Translations under genes and position numbers: made by a program
The notes under the pieces: model-generated
What the model saw: the letters and a program-made list of their open reading frames with translations, nothing else
The model's database searches: none
Told to the model about the DNA's origin: nothing
Part shown: positions 54,030-64,000 of the stretch, one piece after another
Layout of the letters: each line of letters opens with the position of its first letter
Numbering within the stretch: position 1 is the stretch's first letter
Origin: Mastigias papua
Taxonomy: Eukaryota > Cnidaria > Scyphozoa > Rhizostomeae > Mastigiidae
Direction of reading: 5' to 3'
Assembly: GCA_964019165.1 (NCBI GenBank)
Contig: OZ025286.1
Coordinates: forward strand, 10,259,188 to 10,323,187
DNA: 64,000 nucleotides

Positions 54030-55595
54030 CATATCCTCCTATATGTATATAGCTATAAATATATCTTTCTCCTCGCTCATTCTCTTGACATGACCATACC
54101 AGCGTAGCTTTTTTCTATCTATATCTCCCAACAATGGTACAACATGTAACTCATCTCTAATTTGGACATTTCGAATTCTATCTTTCCTGGTGACTCCTTT
54201 TATCAATCTCAAAACCTTCATCTCTGCTGCCTGTAGGTTTGATGCAGTTCTAGATGTCAACACCCAGATCTCAGACCCAGACAGCAAGATTGGCTTCAAA
54301 ATTGTTTTGTATATTACGACTTTGCATTCCCTTGGTGTGCATTCCCTTCTCCATATGTTAGCAGTGGATACATAATGCTGGAATTGCGGTTGTACTTTGC
54401 TATTCTCTTGTGTATTTCAGTTCGTTGTAAATTATTTTCCCCAATATTCACACCTAAATGGCAATAGTTCTCTGTTTGATTGATTTTATATTCGTCCATA
54501 TCAATGTGATACAGTTAAGATATTTTAGACACTACAACTAACTTAGTCTTTCCCTTTCTTGTATTTACCTTCATTCCATTTGCTTTCATTTCTAGCCACA
54601 GTCTGTTAGCTGCCTCCTGGATGTCAGTAATAGAATTAGCAATTACTGCTACATCATCGGCATACATCATGGTTTCTTCCCCATACGTTCCAGGTCCTAT
54701 GTCTTTAGCATTTATCCATGAATATGATGAACAGTAAAGGTGACAGAACACCTCCCTGCCTAACATCAGACTGTATCTCACACTAATCACAATGCTTTGT
54801 GTCCTTACTTTGCTTGTGGCATTAGCTTACATATTCCTGATTGCTCTTACTATTTTAGTTGGTATATTGTAATATCGGTCTTGTGGTATATGCCAGAGGT
54901 TTTCCCTATCCACCCGATCAAAGGCTTTCTCTACATCTTTACGACAAATATTGCATCTGTTATTCCTCTGCCTGGACGGAAACCATATTGAGAATCATTT
55001 AGAAGACTTTCTACACATGCTCTTATCCGTTTTTCAACTATTCTAGTATAAACTTTTCCTGAATGTGATAACAATGTAATTCCTCTATAGTTGTCACACA
55101 AAGATTCCTCACCTTTTTTAAACAGAGGGCTAAAGACTCCCTGCTGCCAGTCAGAGGGGGCTATTTCACTTACATATGCAGCATTGCAGATCTGCAGCAT
55201 TTGTCATATCACACACTCTCCACCAGCTTTTACAATCTCCACTGGTACTCCATCATCTCCTGTTGACTTTCCTTTTTCAGTTCCTTGATGGCATAATTTC
55301 TAACTTCATCTATGGTAATCAAATCTTCATGTTCCACGGGCATACCTTCATTTGGCAGTACACATTCATCAGACCTTTCCAGCTCGTTAAAATACTCTCC
55401 CCATCGGGCACTAACATCTTTGCGTTGTGTGAGTAGGTTATTGCCCTTATCTTTGATAGCATAAGTCCCTTCACTATTCTCCCCTTGATAACTTTTGCAA
55501 GAGAATATAGCAACTTCTTTGTTCCATGCAAGTCATTCTCTAAATCTGCCCCAGTTCGTCTCCAGCATGTTTTTTACTCTTCTCTTTGCTCTTTC
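54030..55595 (-). pseudogene. RTE-type LINE, RT half (downstream of the Gypsy insertion)
   Basis: Minus-strand frames in order are: AKRRVKNMLETNWGRF, then LYSLAKVIKGRIV, then WQQGVFSPLFKKGEESLCDNYRGITLL, SQYGFRPGRG (RT blocks), VEKAFDRVDRENLW (motif A), MMYADDVAVIA (YADD), and a C-terminal block RTASNLQAAEMKVLRLIKGVTR with LRWYGHVKRM. These are RTE-clade signatures. Several stops and frameshifts separate the frames. Its 5' half is at 62887-63865. Confidence 0.85.
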
Positions 55596-55751
55596 TATAA
55601 CACTTTTGTTTGTGGGTTTCTGTCTTTCATATTTGAATTCCTAAGCGCAAGGCAAAATAAACACCAAAATCTGACAACATTCGTCCATGAGCACACATAC
55701 CACATTCCTCAACAACAATCTCTTAGATCGTCCTATGACGGGGATCTAACA
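55596..55751 (-). repeat. 3' LTR of Gypsy element
   Basis: Starts TGTTAGATCCCC on the minus strand and matches the 5' LTR closely. A purine-rich tract (AGGATGGGAAG) lies just before it, a likely polypurine tract. Confidence 0.9.
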
Positions 55752-56197
55752 TACTTCCCATCCTAAATGAATGTCGTCCTCGACATTAACATATAATTAT
55801 TGTAAACGTTTTAATAGACATGTTATTGTAAACACAGTTCTTCATAATGGGCGTCTTCTTCAATAAATAGACTGTCCTCTCAATACAGCAGTGGACAACA
55901 GGTCTGGGTATCTACTGTTGTTGTACAGAGTTTTCTTTTCTTTGTTTCATCCTTGAAATCCAGCAACAAAACATAGCGGTACAAAACCAACAGAGCATAG
56001 CAAAATAATAATAACTTCACAAAGCAATAGTTTGGTAATGTTCATATGAAGTATGGCAGAGGAACATGCTGACCACTGAAATGTGCTCAACCATAATACA
56101 GATTGTTCCTGGGTACATATATGAGATGATAACGATTAGGCGTCAATGGCATCTCATAGGCAGTTTGCACATTGTTTATTGATAGTCCTGGAGCAAA

Positions 56198-59100
56198 CTA
56201 GGCCAATCGATCTGGCGGGTGACAATTTCTAGATGACCTACGAATCTGTTGTTGCTGTTCATCAGCAACAGTACAAGAATCAGTGTTTGAAGCTTCTAAG
56301 ATCTGTTCACGAGATTCCACTCTCTCCTCAATGTCATCCTGATCTGGCTCATCATTGTCTGAAGTCTGGTCTCTCGATTCTTCTCTCTCCTCGATGTCTG
56401 TACGATGTTCAGCAATATCATGGTATAACGCTTCATCCTCCGGCCTTGCAGTCACATCCTCAGCAGTGTCCCTTGTCCTTTGAGGCCTAGGAAATCGTAC
56501 ATAGTCAACATCATCGTCATTATCATCATTGTCAGAGCTATCACTTTGTCCATTGTTGGCAATCCTTTGCCTTTGTATAGGATTGTTGACAATTGGCTTT
56601 CTGGCAGCCACTTTCTTGGGAGGATCTGGGATGGTGTCCAATGGCAAAAACCTAAAAGGGAGAAGTAAGTTCCTGTGTATGATTTGCCTACATCCATCTC
56701 CAGATTCTGGTGCTATCTCATACACTGGGGAGTCAGGGTGTTTACGACGAATGACTAGGTATACTTTATCTTCCCAGTGTGATCTCAGTTTTCCAGGCTC
56801 CCGTGTTCCGATAGGTTGCGAACAAGTACACAATCATCAGGTTGAAGATCTGACAAATGTGCTTTCCTGTCATACTGACGTTTGGCGGCTTGTCCAGCAT
56901 GGTGGGAATGTTGACTGGCAATCTTATAAGCTTCGTGCATTGCTTTTTTCCATTCTACTACAAAGTCACAGTGGTGTCCACTAGGAGCTGGTAGTTCAAT
57001 ATTGAATGCGATATCAATAGCTAAACAAGGGTGATGACCGAACAGTAGAAAATGTGGTAAATATCCAGTACTATCATTATGGGTGCAGTTATAAGCATGA
57101 ACTACGCTGTTAATGTGATCCTTCCATTTTGACTTAAAATTATCGGGTAGTGTACGTAGCATGGATAAGAGTGTTCTGTTGAACCGTTCCACCTGACCAT
57201 TACCTTCAGGATGGTAAGGTTTAGTATGGGATTTGGAAATGCCAAACAGTTCTTGTAGTCGCGAGAAGAGTGCGTTCTCAAAGTCACCTCCCTGGTCATG
57301 ATGGGTCCTCAGTGGTGCACCAGAATGTGGAATAAAATCGTTAAAGATTTTGTCAGCAACTGTTCGGCCACTTTTAATTTTAGTTGCATAGGCCTGTGCA
57401 AATCTTGTAAAATGATCTACAAGTACTAGAATGTATTCAAATCCTCCTTTTGAATGCTCCAAATGTAGAAAGTCAATTGAGATAAGCTCCATGGGCTGGT
57501 TTGTGGTAATTGTGTTTAGTGGTGCACGTGTAGGCTTTGAGGGCCTCTTCTGTATCAAGCACCTACATTTGTTGTTGATATAGAAATCGATATCGCACTG
57601 CATATTAGCCCAATAGAATCGTTGTCTTGCGAGTCGTACAACCTTTTCTGTGCCCATGTGGCCCATCTCTTTGTGGAGTTCTTTGTATACAAGATGTCTC
57701 ATCATGAAGGGAAGTACTATTTGCTTGTTTTCAGCAGTTTGTCTGTGAAGAATGCCATCATCTCCACTTTCTAACTTATGGTATTGACGGAATAACTGTC
57801 TAACTTCTATGGCTGCTTTTTGTAACTGGCTAGCTGGAGGTTTCTCTTTTTTCTTCACATGCGGCAATACTTTGGAAATAATCTGATCATTAATTTGTGC
57901 ATCTACGATGCTGTTTGTAGAGATGCCATCAATAGACACTTGGGAGCAACTCAGCCCAATAGGTTGCTCTGAGAGTTGGGAAGTGACTGGTACTACTGCG
58001 CTAGCCCACGAGGTATTGCCATTTTGTATTGCATTTATTCCAGCAATAGTAGCTTGCATTTCATCTAATGATACTGTTTCAGAACATACTGCATATACTG
58101 TTCCATATGTGATCGATATTTTATTTCAAATTCAAAATCAGATAGCTCCCCAATCCATCTTAGACCCGTGGCATTAAGTTTCGCTGATGTAAAGACATAT
58201 ATCAATGGGTTGTTGTCTGTATAGACTACGAACTTTGGCGAATAATATAAGTAGTCTCTGAAATGATCACAGATAGCCCATTTCAGTGCCAAAAATTCAA
58301 GTTTTCCAGCATGGAGCTTATAATTTTTCTCTGCAGTGGTTAATGCACGGGAAACGTAAGCAATCACTCTCAAATGGCCTTCTTGTCTCTGATACAGCAC
58401 GGCTCCAAGGCCCAGCTCTGATGCATCTGTATGCAGAACGAATGGCTTTGTAAAATCTGAATATGCCATTATAGGTGGGTTAATAAGATGATGGATTAAA
58501 CCTTTGAGGATATCTTGGTGGGATGACCTCCACTGTATCCTTGTGTGTGATGGCAATTGGCCCTGTGGCATCTTTTTCTTTGTCCTTTCTGAATTGATGG
58601 CATGCACAGGCATCTTCACTAAGTCATAAAGAGGCTTAACACGTTGTGCAAACTGTGCGATATGCCGTCGGTAGTATCCCAGAAGTCCTAGTAATCTGCG
58701 AACATCACCCACATTTTCTGGTTGAATGTCTTGCAGTTGGAGAATAGGCATGATATTGTTGATGTCAAGCTTATATCCATCTTTAGATGCAATGCGCCCT
58801 AAGAATGTCACCTTCTGCTTGAAAAATCGCATTTCTTTATCTTGAGTTTTACACCATGTTGTTGTAGCCGTTCTAAAACTGTTTTGAGGTTGTCAAGGTG
58901 ACTTTCGAATGTCTTGCTGTAAACTATGCTTTCGTCAAGATAAGGAATGCAAATCTTGTCTCGTATTCCATGCAAGCAGCTCTCCATGGCCCTTTGAAAG
59001 GCTGCAGGGGCGTTTTTCTAGTCCAAAGGGTATTCTGAGCCATTCGTACAGTCCCCATGGTGTGATAAATGCAGTCAATGGGATACTGTCATTATCTATC

Positions 59101-60576
59101 CAGCCTTGGTGATAGGCTTTCCCCTGATCTAAGACTGTGAAGTACTTTTTTCCACCAAGAGAGCCAAGGGTTTCTCGTATTTTTGGAAGTGGGTGGCGAT
59201 CTGGTATTATCTTCTCATTCAGTGCTCTGTGGTCAACACATAACCTTAGAGACATATCTTCCTTCCGAACACACACAATAGGTGAGCTGTAAACAGAATT
59301 TGACTTTCGGATGAATTGGCGATGTATTAAGTCCTCAACAGGACTCTTTACCTCCTCATATAAGTGTTTTGGTACTGAACGATAGTTCTTTTGAACTGGA
59401 ATATTGTCTTTCAGATTGATGTGCATTTTCAATTAAGGGATTGAGCACACATCATCACTGTTTTCTGCAAATGCATCTTGCTGAGCTACCAATGACTGGA
59501 CTACTTGTTCCTTCTGTTCTTTAGAGAGCCCATCTAATGGAAGTTTCTTTATGTCTTCTGAAATTGACTCAGATTTTCCTGCATACTTTCTCTCTGGATT
59601 TGGCTTATCTTTTCCGTTATTACTACAAGCTTCATTATTCTGAGGTATGTTTCCTATCTGCACAGGAGTTATTGAACGTACTAAGTTGACTCTTCCCAGC
59701 AGCGTACGACCATGCAAGGTGACATCATGTGAACTGTTGTTAGCAATTTGTATAGATAATCTTGACTTCCCTGGCTTCAATGAACACAAAGTTCTTATAA
59801 ACTAAGTTCAGATGATAGAAACAGATTTTCCTCATGTTCAAATAAAACAGCAATGTGTTGATGAACTTCGCCAATTCTGGCATAGACTGAGATATTCTTG
59901 ACTTGTCCAGCAGGGATTGTCTGTTCTCTTTTGCATGTTCTGAGTAAGATCTCTCTGTAAGATTCTTGCTATAGTTACTAATCCTTGAGGGGATGCTCCA
60001 GGGCACAAAGTTTTAGCAACAAGGTTGGAGTCAGAAATTTTTGCGAATTCAGCAATCGCATTGTAACCTAGAGTAGGTAGTTCCAGGCCTGTATTTGTGA
60101 CAAGAAAAGGCACCATAAGAGTTTTGCCATTCTCTTCTAGCTGGAAACACAGTTTGGTCCCATCCTTTAAAGGGTATCTCAGAACCATTTGCTGCTGTAA
60201 GGTGAAGATCAGCTTGTAATAATGTTGAAATGTATTCAATCTTTGTATCTGGCATGTTTTGTAGTTCCTCTTCAGAAATCAATGAAACCAGAGCACCTGT
60301 ATCCCATAGGAGACTAACATCTGTCCCATTTAGCAACCCAGGTACAGTGCATTTGTGTACAATAATTTTAACCAATTTAGCATGCTCTCTTGGGTCTATG
60401 TGACAAGTAAGTTGTCCTTCAGCATTCAGCTCATTTTGTTTAACATGACTGTCTAAATGTCCCGGTTGGCTAGCTTTACTTTCACTTACTGTATAATGGT
60501 ATGAGAGTGAACGGCAATTGGTACATCGAAAAACCCTTTGTGTTCCCATGAATTTTCTTTGTTTTCCAATATCCAC
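56198..60576 (-). pseudogene. Gypsy pol: protease, RT, RNase H, integrase, broken
   Basis: Order on the minus strand: protease with LLWDTGALVSLIS (about 60310-60270), a linker, RT (59432-58850) with the VDHRALN block, RNase H (HTDASELGLGAVLY near 58440; YTDNNPLIY near 58200), integrase (58059-56785) with an HHCC-like finger, DFLHLE and HHDQGG (Asp residues) and NGQVERF (Glu), then an acidic C-terminal tail to 56198. Frameshifts or stops fall near 60100, 59800, 59432, 58950, 58060 and 56830. At 58931-58942 the RT box reads YLDE in place of YLDD, a damaged catalytic Asp. The protein cannot be made as one product. Confidence 0.9.
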
Positions 60577-60615
60577 AATAATGACAGTCTAGGGACATTA
60601 AGTTTTTATCACAGG

Positions 60616-62311
60616 TTACTTCTTGTCCCTCGCAGGCAACCTCCCCCAGTTTCCCGACATTGAGCTTTGATTTCGACAGTACCTGCTATTTTGTCCCTTT
60701 CTACCACATTTGAAATAATGATTACAATGTTGGTATCCCATCCTTTGGCACATTGAACAGACTGGGGGGGGGGCAAAATGGCTGAGCTGTATAACCATCC
60801 CTTAGTTGTAGTACTGTGCAGCAAGTTCCGTCCTTGAATACTGTGTAGGGGCATCCTGTTTTTGCATGTGATCGGGGTTGGCCAAAGAAGTAGGTGTTGC
60901 ATTTGTACTCGTTTGTAGATCATTCCCCTGGTGAACTCGTAATGCTGCCAGTTCGGCCCGCAGTTCCGTAATGTCAGCAAATGCTCGCCCTAGCTGGTCA
61001 TTTGCTGGACTGGACTGAGCCAGAGAATCAGGTTCTGCATTTGCACTGACAACATGTGCTTTTCCTTGTGTACTAAATTTTAAGCAGCGCTGAGTTTGTA
61101 CAGATGACAGCTCATTAACCAACTTCATAAGGTCTTCATTAGAACTAGTTTGCGATCGAAGTAGAGGGCGTATATTGGTGAGAAGATTTTCGTCCCTTAA
61201 ACCTGTCTCCAATGCTTTTAGGAAGGCATTTTAGACCAAATGTGTGCCGTATTCTTGCTCCCTACCTTCTTCTTTACTGGCAAACAGGACTTTGTTACGA
61301 GCATATAAAAGTCGCAATAGAAATTGCTGTGATGTTTCTTTGGGACCATGACAAGTTGTGAGTAGTTCTTGGTACAGATCGGAGCCATTTTTCTCTTGGA
61401 AAAACACTCGCAAAATTTTGCGTAGTTTGCTCAAACTGCATTCAGGTAAGGTCAGAATGTAACTGCGAAGGCTGCTTTTGGGGGACATGGCTTTGATAAC
61501 CCCCTCCACAATTTCGCATTCGTCATAGCCTCGCTTTAAATCTGCATCGATTTGGTGGATTAACCCGATATAATTTAATTTGTCTGCCTGGCCAGGTTCA
61601 CCCACCTGCCCCGCAATTTTGCCTCCACAATTTCGCATTCGTCATAGCCTCGCTTTAAATCTGCATCGATTTGGTGGATTAACCCGATATAATTTAATTT
61701 GTCTTCCTGGCCAGGTTCACCCACCTGTCCCGCAATTTTGCCTCCACAATTTCGCTTTCGTCATAGCCTCGCTTTAAATCTGCATCGATTTGGTGGATTA
61801 ACCCGATATAATTTAATTTGTCTGCCTGGCCAGGTTCACCCACCTGCCCCGCAATTTTGAAATCACGGCGGAAAATGGCTGGTTGCTCAGGAGTAGCAAA
61901 ATGGTCCGAAACAGGGATTGACCTGGGTCTGCGTAATTGTCCATTGAGCATGTCTAGCTGTTTCTGCAAAGATTGGATTTCGTCGGATGTCGTTTGTCTA
62001 ATTGATGCTAGAATATCATCGACTTCCGCTGTTTCGGGGGCACCCCCCAGATAAAAGTCAATATCTCCTTCAATAGCAGGCAGATCCAGGGTGATGACAG
62101 CAATTAAATCATTCAAATACCGTTGTGGGTTATGAACAGAGCCAATGTTTTGCTCGATAGATTGACAAATAAGGTGGAATTGTGCAAATTTACTTTGCCC
62201 CTGGCCACCCGGGCCTAGGTGTTCCAATAAGCGCTCACGTTGTTCATTATCGGTCTTCAACAGGGCTGTTTCAAAAGTTAATCGTAGTTCATCGATGGTG
62301 TCATCGGCCAT
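60616..62311 (-). pseudogene. Gypsy gag with tandem triplication
   Basis: Starts at the ATG at 62311 (MADDTIDELRLTFETALL) and is open to the tandem array at 61860. The array (3 x 119 bp) shifts the frame. The capsid-like part resumes at 61638 (SLRSYILTLPECSLSKLRKIL, then QQFLLRLLYARNKV), meets a stop at 61231, continues to a second stop at 60802, and ends with a Cys/His region (CSMCQRMGYQHCNHYFKCG). All are in one frame after the array. The order capsid then zinc-binding region is normal for gag. Confidence 0.82.
61503..61859. repeat. 119-bp tandem triplication within gag
   Basis: Three near-identical copies start with CCTCCACAATTTCG at 61503, 61622 and 61741. Differences are single bases (GCATTCG or GCTTTCG; TGCCTGG or TTCCTGG). 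119 is not a multiple of three. Confidence 0.95.
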
Positions 62312-62730
62312 GGTTGGTGTCTTTGTTTGTCGTTCAGTCAACAAATTGGACGTAATACTCGTGAAAATTAATGAAAACCAAAACAAGGATATAAAATATG
62401 TAGTCAAAATGCACGAAGAAGCAGAAATGTCAAAATTCAAGCAAAAATCGAGCAAGGCGCTGATAACTAAGGAAATCGTACGCTGCTACATAGGCCTATG
62501 CGATGTAGAATGACTGGAGTAAGTTCAACATGTGACGAAAATGCATCCAAGCTGAGTTTTCCACTATGTAGCGATGGTATAAACCACTTTCGGTGACAAA
62601 AGAAAGGTATAAGCATAAATTAACTTCGAAACTTAGCCACTCCGTCAGTCGAGAGCTCAAAATCGTAGCAGATTCCAAAACCAGGTGCCGCTCAGTCTAA
62701 CCAGCGAAAGACAGTCACACTGGCCACCAA

Positions 62731-62886
62731 TATAGCACTCTTGTTTGTGTGTTTCTGTCTGTCGTATTTGAAGTCTTAAGCGCGAGGCAAAATAAACACC
62801 AAATTCTGACAACATTCGTCCATAAGCACATATACCACATTCCTCAACAACAATCTCTTAGATCGTCCTATGATGGGGGTCTAACA
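62731..62886 (-). repeat. 5' LTR of Gypsy element
   Basis: Starts TGTTAGACCCCC on the minus strand and ends GTGCTATA. It is followed at once by TTGGTGGCCAGTGTGAC, which fits a primer-binding site beginning TGG. Confidence 0.9.
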
Positions 62887-63865
62887 TTTCTGCTTCATTT
62901 CTTACAGTTTTGTATTGCAGTCTATCTTCTGCAGTTCTTGTTTTCATCCATTGCCTGAATTTTATCATTTTTGACTTTACAATCTCTCTCACATCTTCTG
63001 ACGACCATGGGATCATTTTCTTCCTGCCTTGGTACGGTTTCTTTTCACCAAGAATTTCATCAGCTGCTTCTGTAATTTTCTCTTTGAATTGTTTCCATAG
63101 TGCTTTTACGTTCTCTTCCATCCCGTCATCTTCTACAAATTTCTCTTCGATTGCACCCTTCAATCTTTCAACCTGCTCAGGGTCATTCAACTTTGCTAGT
63201 TTGTAGCTTTTAGAACCAACTCTCCCTGTATATTCTGGTTTCTTAATCCTGACAATTGCCATGACAATTCGATGGTCTGCATACATTGACACTGATGGTA
63301 CCGCTTTAACTTCAAGGAAAAATGCCTGGTTATTTGTTAAAAACAAGTCAGTCATTGATCTTTGTGTATAACTTTGCAATTAATAGTTATATCTATACCA
63401 AGTCCATTTATGACTCTCACGATATTGATAATAGGTGTTCATGACAGCTAAATTATTAATTTTCACGAAATCTAAAACTTGTTGTTCCTTTGCGTTTCTA
63501 CCTCCTACCCCATGTGCTCCTATTTTATGTTCATAACTTGTTCTGCTACATCCTATATGACCGTTCCAATCTCCACGCAAAATGATGTTATCTTGGCATT
63601 TTACATCATCAACAGTTTCTTGTAGATGTCTGTAAAACTGTTCTTCTTCAACAGTTCTTCGCTGCTGTGGATCAGTTTCTAACTTCAAATCCATACCAAT
63701 AATTCGTTCACTGACACAATGTAGCTTGTCAACATAAGGGTCAAATTGTGTGACAGAAGACAACCCACCCCATATCTCCTGTCTTCGCCACCGCTATACA
63801 TCATTCTGTAATTTTCGTGAATGGCTCTGTTTACTTTGCCATTTAAACGTGTCTCTGCTAAAGCC
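62887..63865 (-). pseudogene. RTE-type LINE, AP endonuclease half
   Basis: Frames on the minus strand: ETRLNGKVNRAIHENYRMMYSGG, then after a frameshift GMDLKLETDPQQRRTVEEEQFY, LRGDWNGHIG (GDxN block) and VMNTYYQYRESHKWTWYR, then after a stop SMYADHRIVMAIVRIK (the SDH-type block). These are the AP endonuclease signatures of RTE elements. The frame then runs through a linker (KMIPWSSEDVREIVKSKMIKFRQW) into the Gypsy 5' LTR at 62886. 5' truncated near 63865. Confidence 0.85.
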
Positions 63866-63879
63866 TAGATACCGTAGCT

Positions 63880-64000
63880 CCTCGAATAAGCCCCCGGGGG
63901 TTTATTTGCAAAAATGAATTTTTGAGTGGGGGCTTATTTCAAAGTCTGGCATTTTCCTCAAAGGTTGACATTTAAAGCGACATAATTTTCTCAATTAGCT
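63880..64000. repeat. TCGAATAAGCCCCC repeat, start of a MITE-like element
   Basis: CTCCTCGAATAAGCCCCCGGGGG followed by TGAGTGGGGGCTTATTT forms an imperfect inverted repeat. Similar end sequences occur in non-autonomous DNA transposons of animals. It runs off the window. Confidence 0.4.

Larger units (their letters stand above)
55596..62886 (-). mobile_element. Ty3/Gypsy LTR retrotransposon, two LTRs, decayed ORFs
   Basis: A 7291-bp element on the minus strand, inserted in an RTE LINE. LTRs are 156 bp each (5' LTR 62731-62886, 3' LTR 55596-55751). TTTC flanks it (55592-55595, 62887-62890), and the RTE frame is continuous outside. gag, protease, RT, RNase H and integrase are all recognisable, in the order usual for Gypsy. 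Several stops and frameshifts and an in-gag tandem triplication show it is inactive. No env-like gene was seen. Confidence 0.92.

Overview
The window is eukaryotic and almost certainly metazoan DNA: AT-rich, without operons, with intron-bearing genes and a dense, nested transposon landscape. The mix (CR1-like, RTE and restriction-enzyme-like-endonuclease LINEs, Ty3/Gypsy and BEL/Pao-like LTR elements, a Penelope-type GIY-YIG fragment, Harbinger, Tc1, hAT and an IS3EU-like DNA element, tRNA-derived SINEs) suggests a marine invertebrate, most likely a cnidarian. That placement is an inference from element types. I found no convincing complete host gene; the best host-exon candidate is 42263-42610.

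Layout. 1-7.7 kb: a truncated LINE at the left edge, a LINE 3' end with a (TGA)n tail, then a nearly full-length CR1-like element on the minus strand (ORF1 with SAP and SGNH-esterase domains, ORF2 with AP endonuclease and RT). 8.7-13.0 kb: a Gypsy-type LTR element, internally deleted, carrying an IS3EU-like element in its gag zinc knuckle and a 423-bp insertion in its protease. 14.2-23.0 kb: a nest in which a LINE 3' end with an (ATGT)n tail is followed by a REL-type LINE lying inside the ATGT microsatellite; that LINE is split by a Harbinger element (MADF gene plus transposase), which itself holds a small hAT-like MITE. 24-32 kb: hAT, LINE, SINE and BEL/Pao-like remnants. 32.4-34.1 kb: a decayed Tc1 element. 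34.8-40.2 kb: a large Harbinger element whose spliced transposase and MADF genes lie on opposite strands with interleaved exons. 40.4-50 kb: SINEs, two Harbinger remnants, a tRNA-like SINE tandem, an unclassified long-TIR element, a Penelope fragment and a LINE fragment. 52-64 kb: LINE ORF1/PHD remnants and an RTE LINE split by a complete Gypsy element with both LTRs.

Where junctions could be read, target-site duplications give the order of insertion: TAG for Harbinger in the REL LINE, CTAAAT for the IS3EU-like element in gag, TTTC for Gypsy in RTE, 13 bp and about 15 bp for the two SINE copies. In several cases the reading frame of the interrupted element is continuous across the insertion once one TSD copy is discounted.

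The most interesting signals are: (1) ORF1 and ORF2 of the CR1-like element are in one frame, separated by a single UAA followed by CAA-UUA, the tobamovirus-type leaky-stop context; (2) the interleaved antisense genes of the 34.8-40.2 kb Harbinger element; (3) a REL LINE flanked on both sides by the same tetranucleotide microsatellite, suggesting targeted integration; (4) an unclassified 1.4-kb element with about 280-bp inverted termini and a 5-bp TSD.
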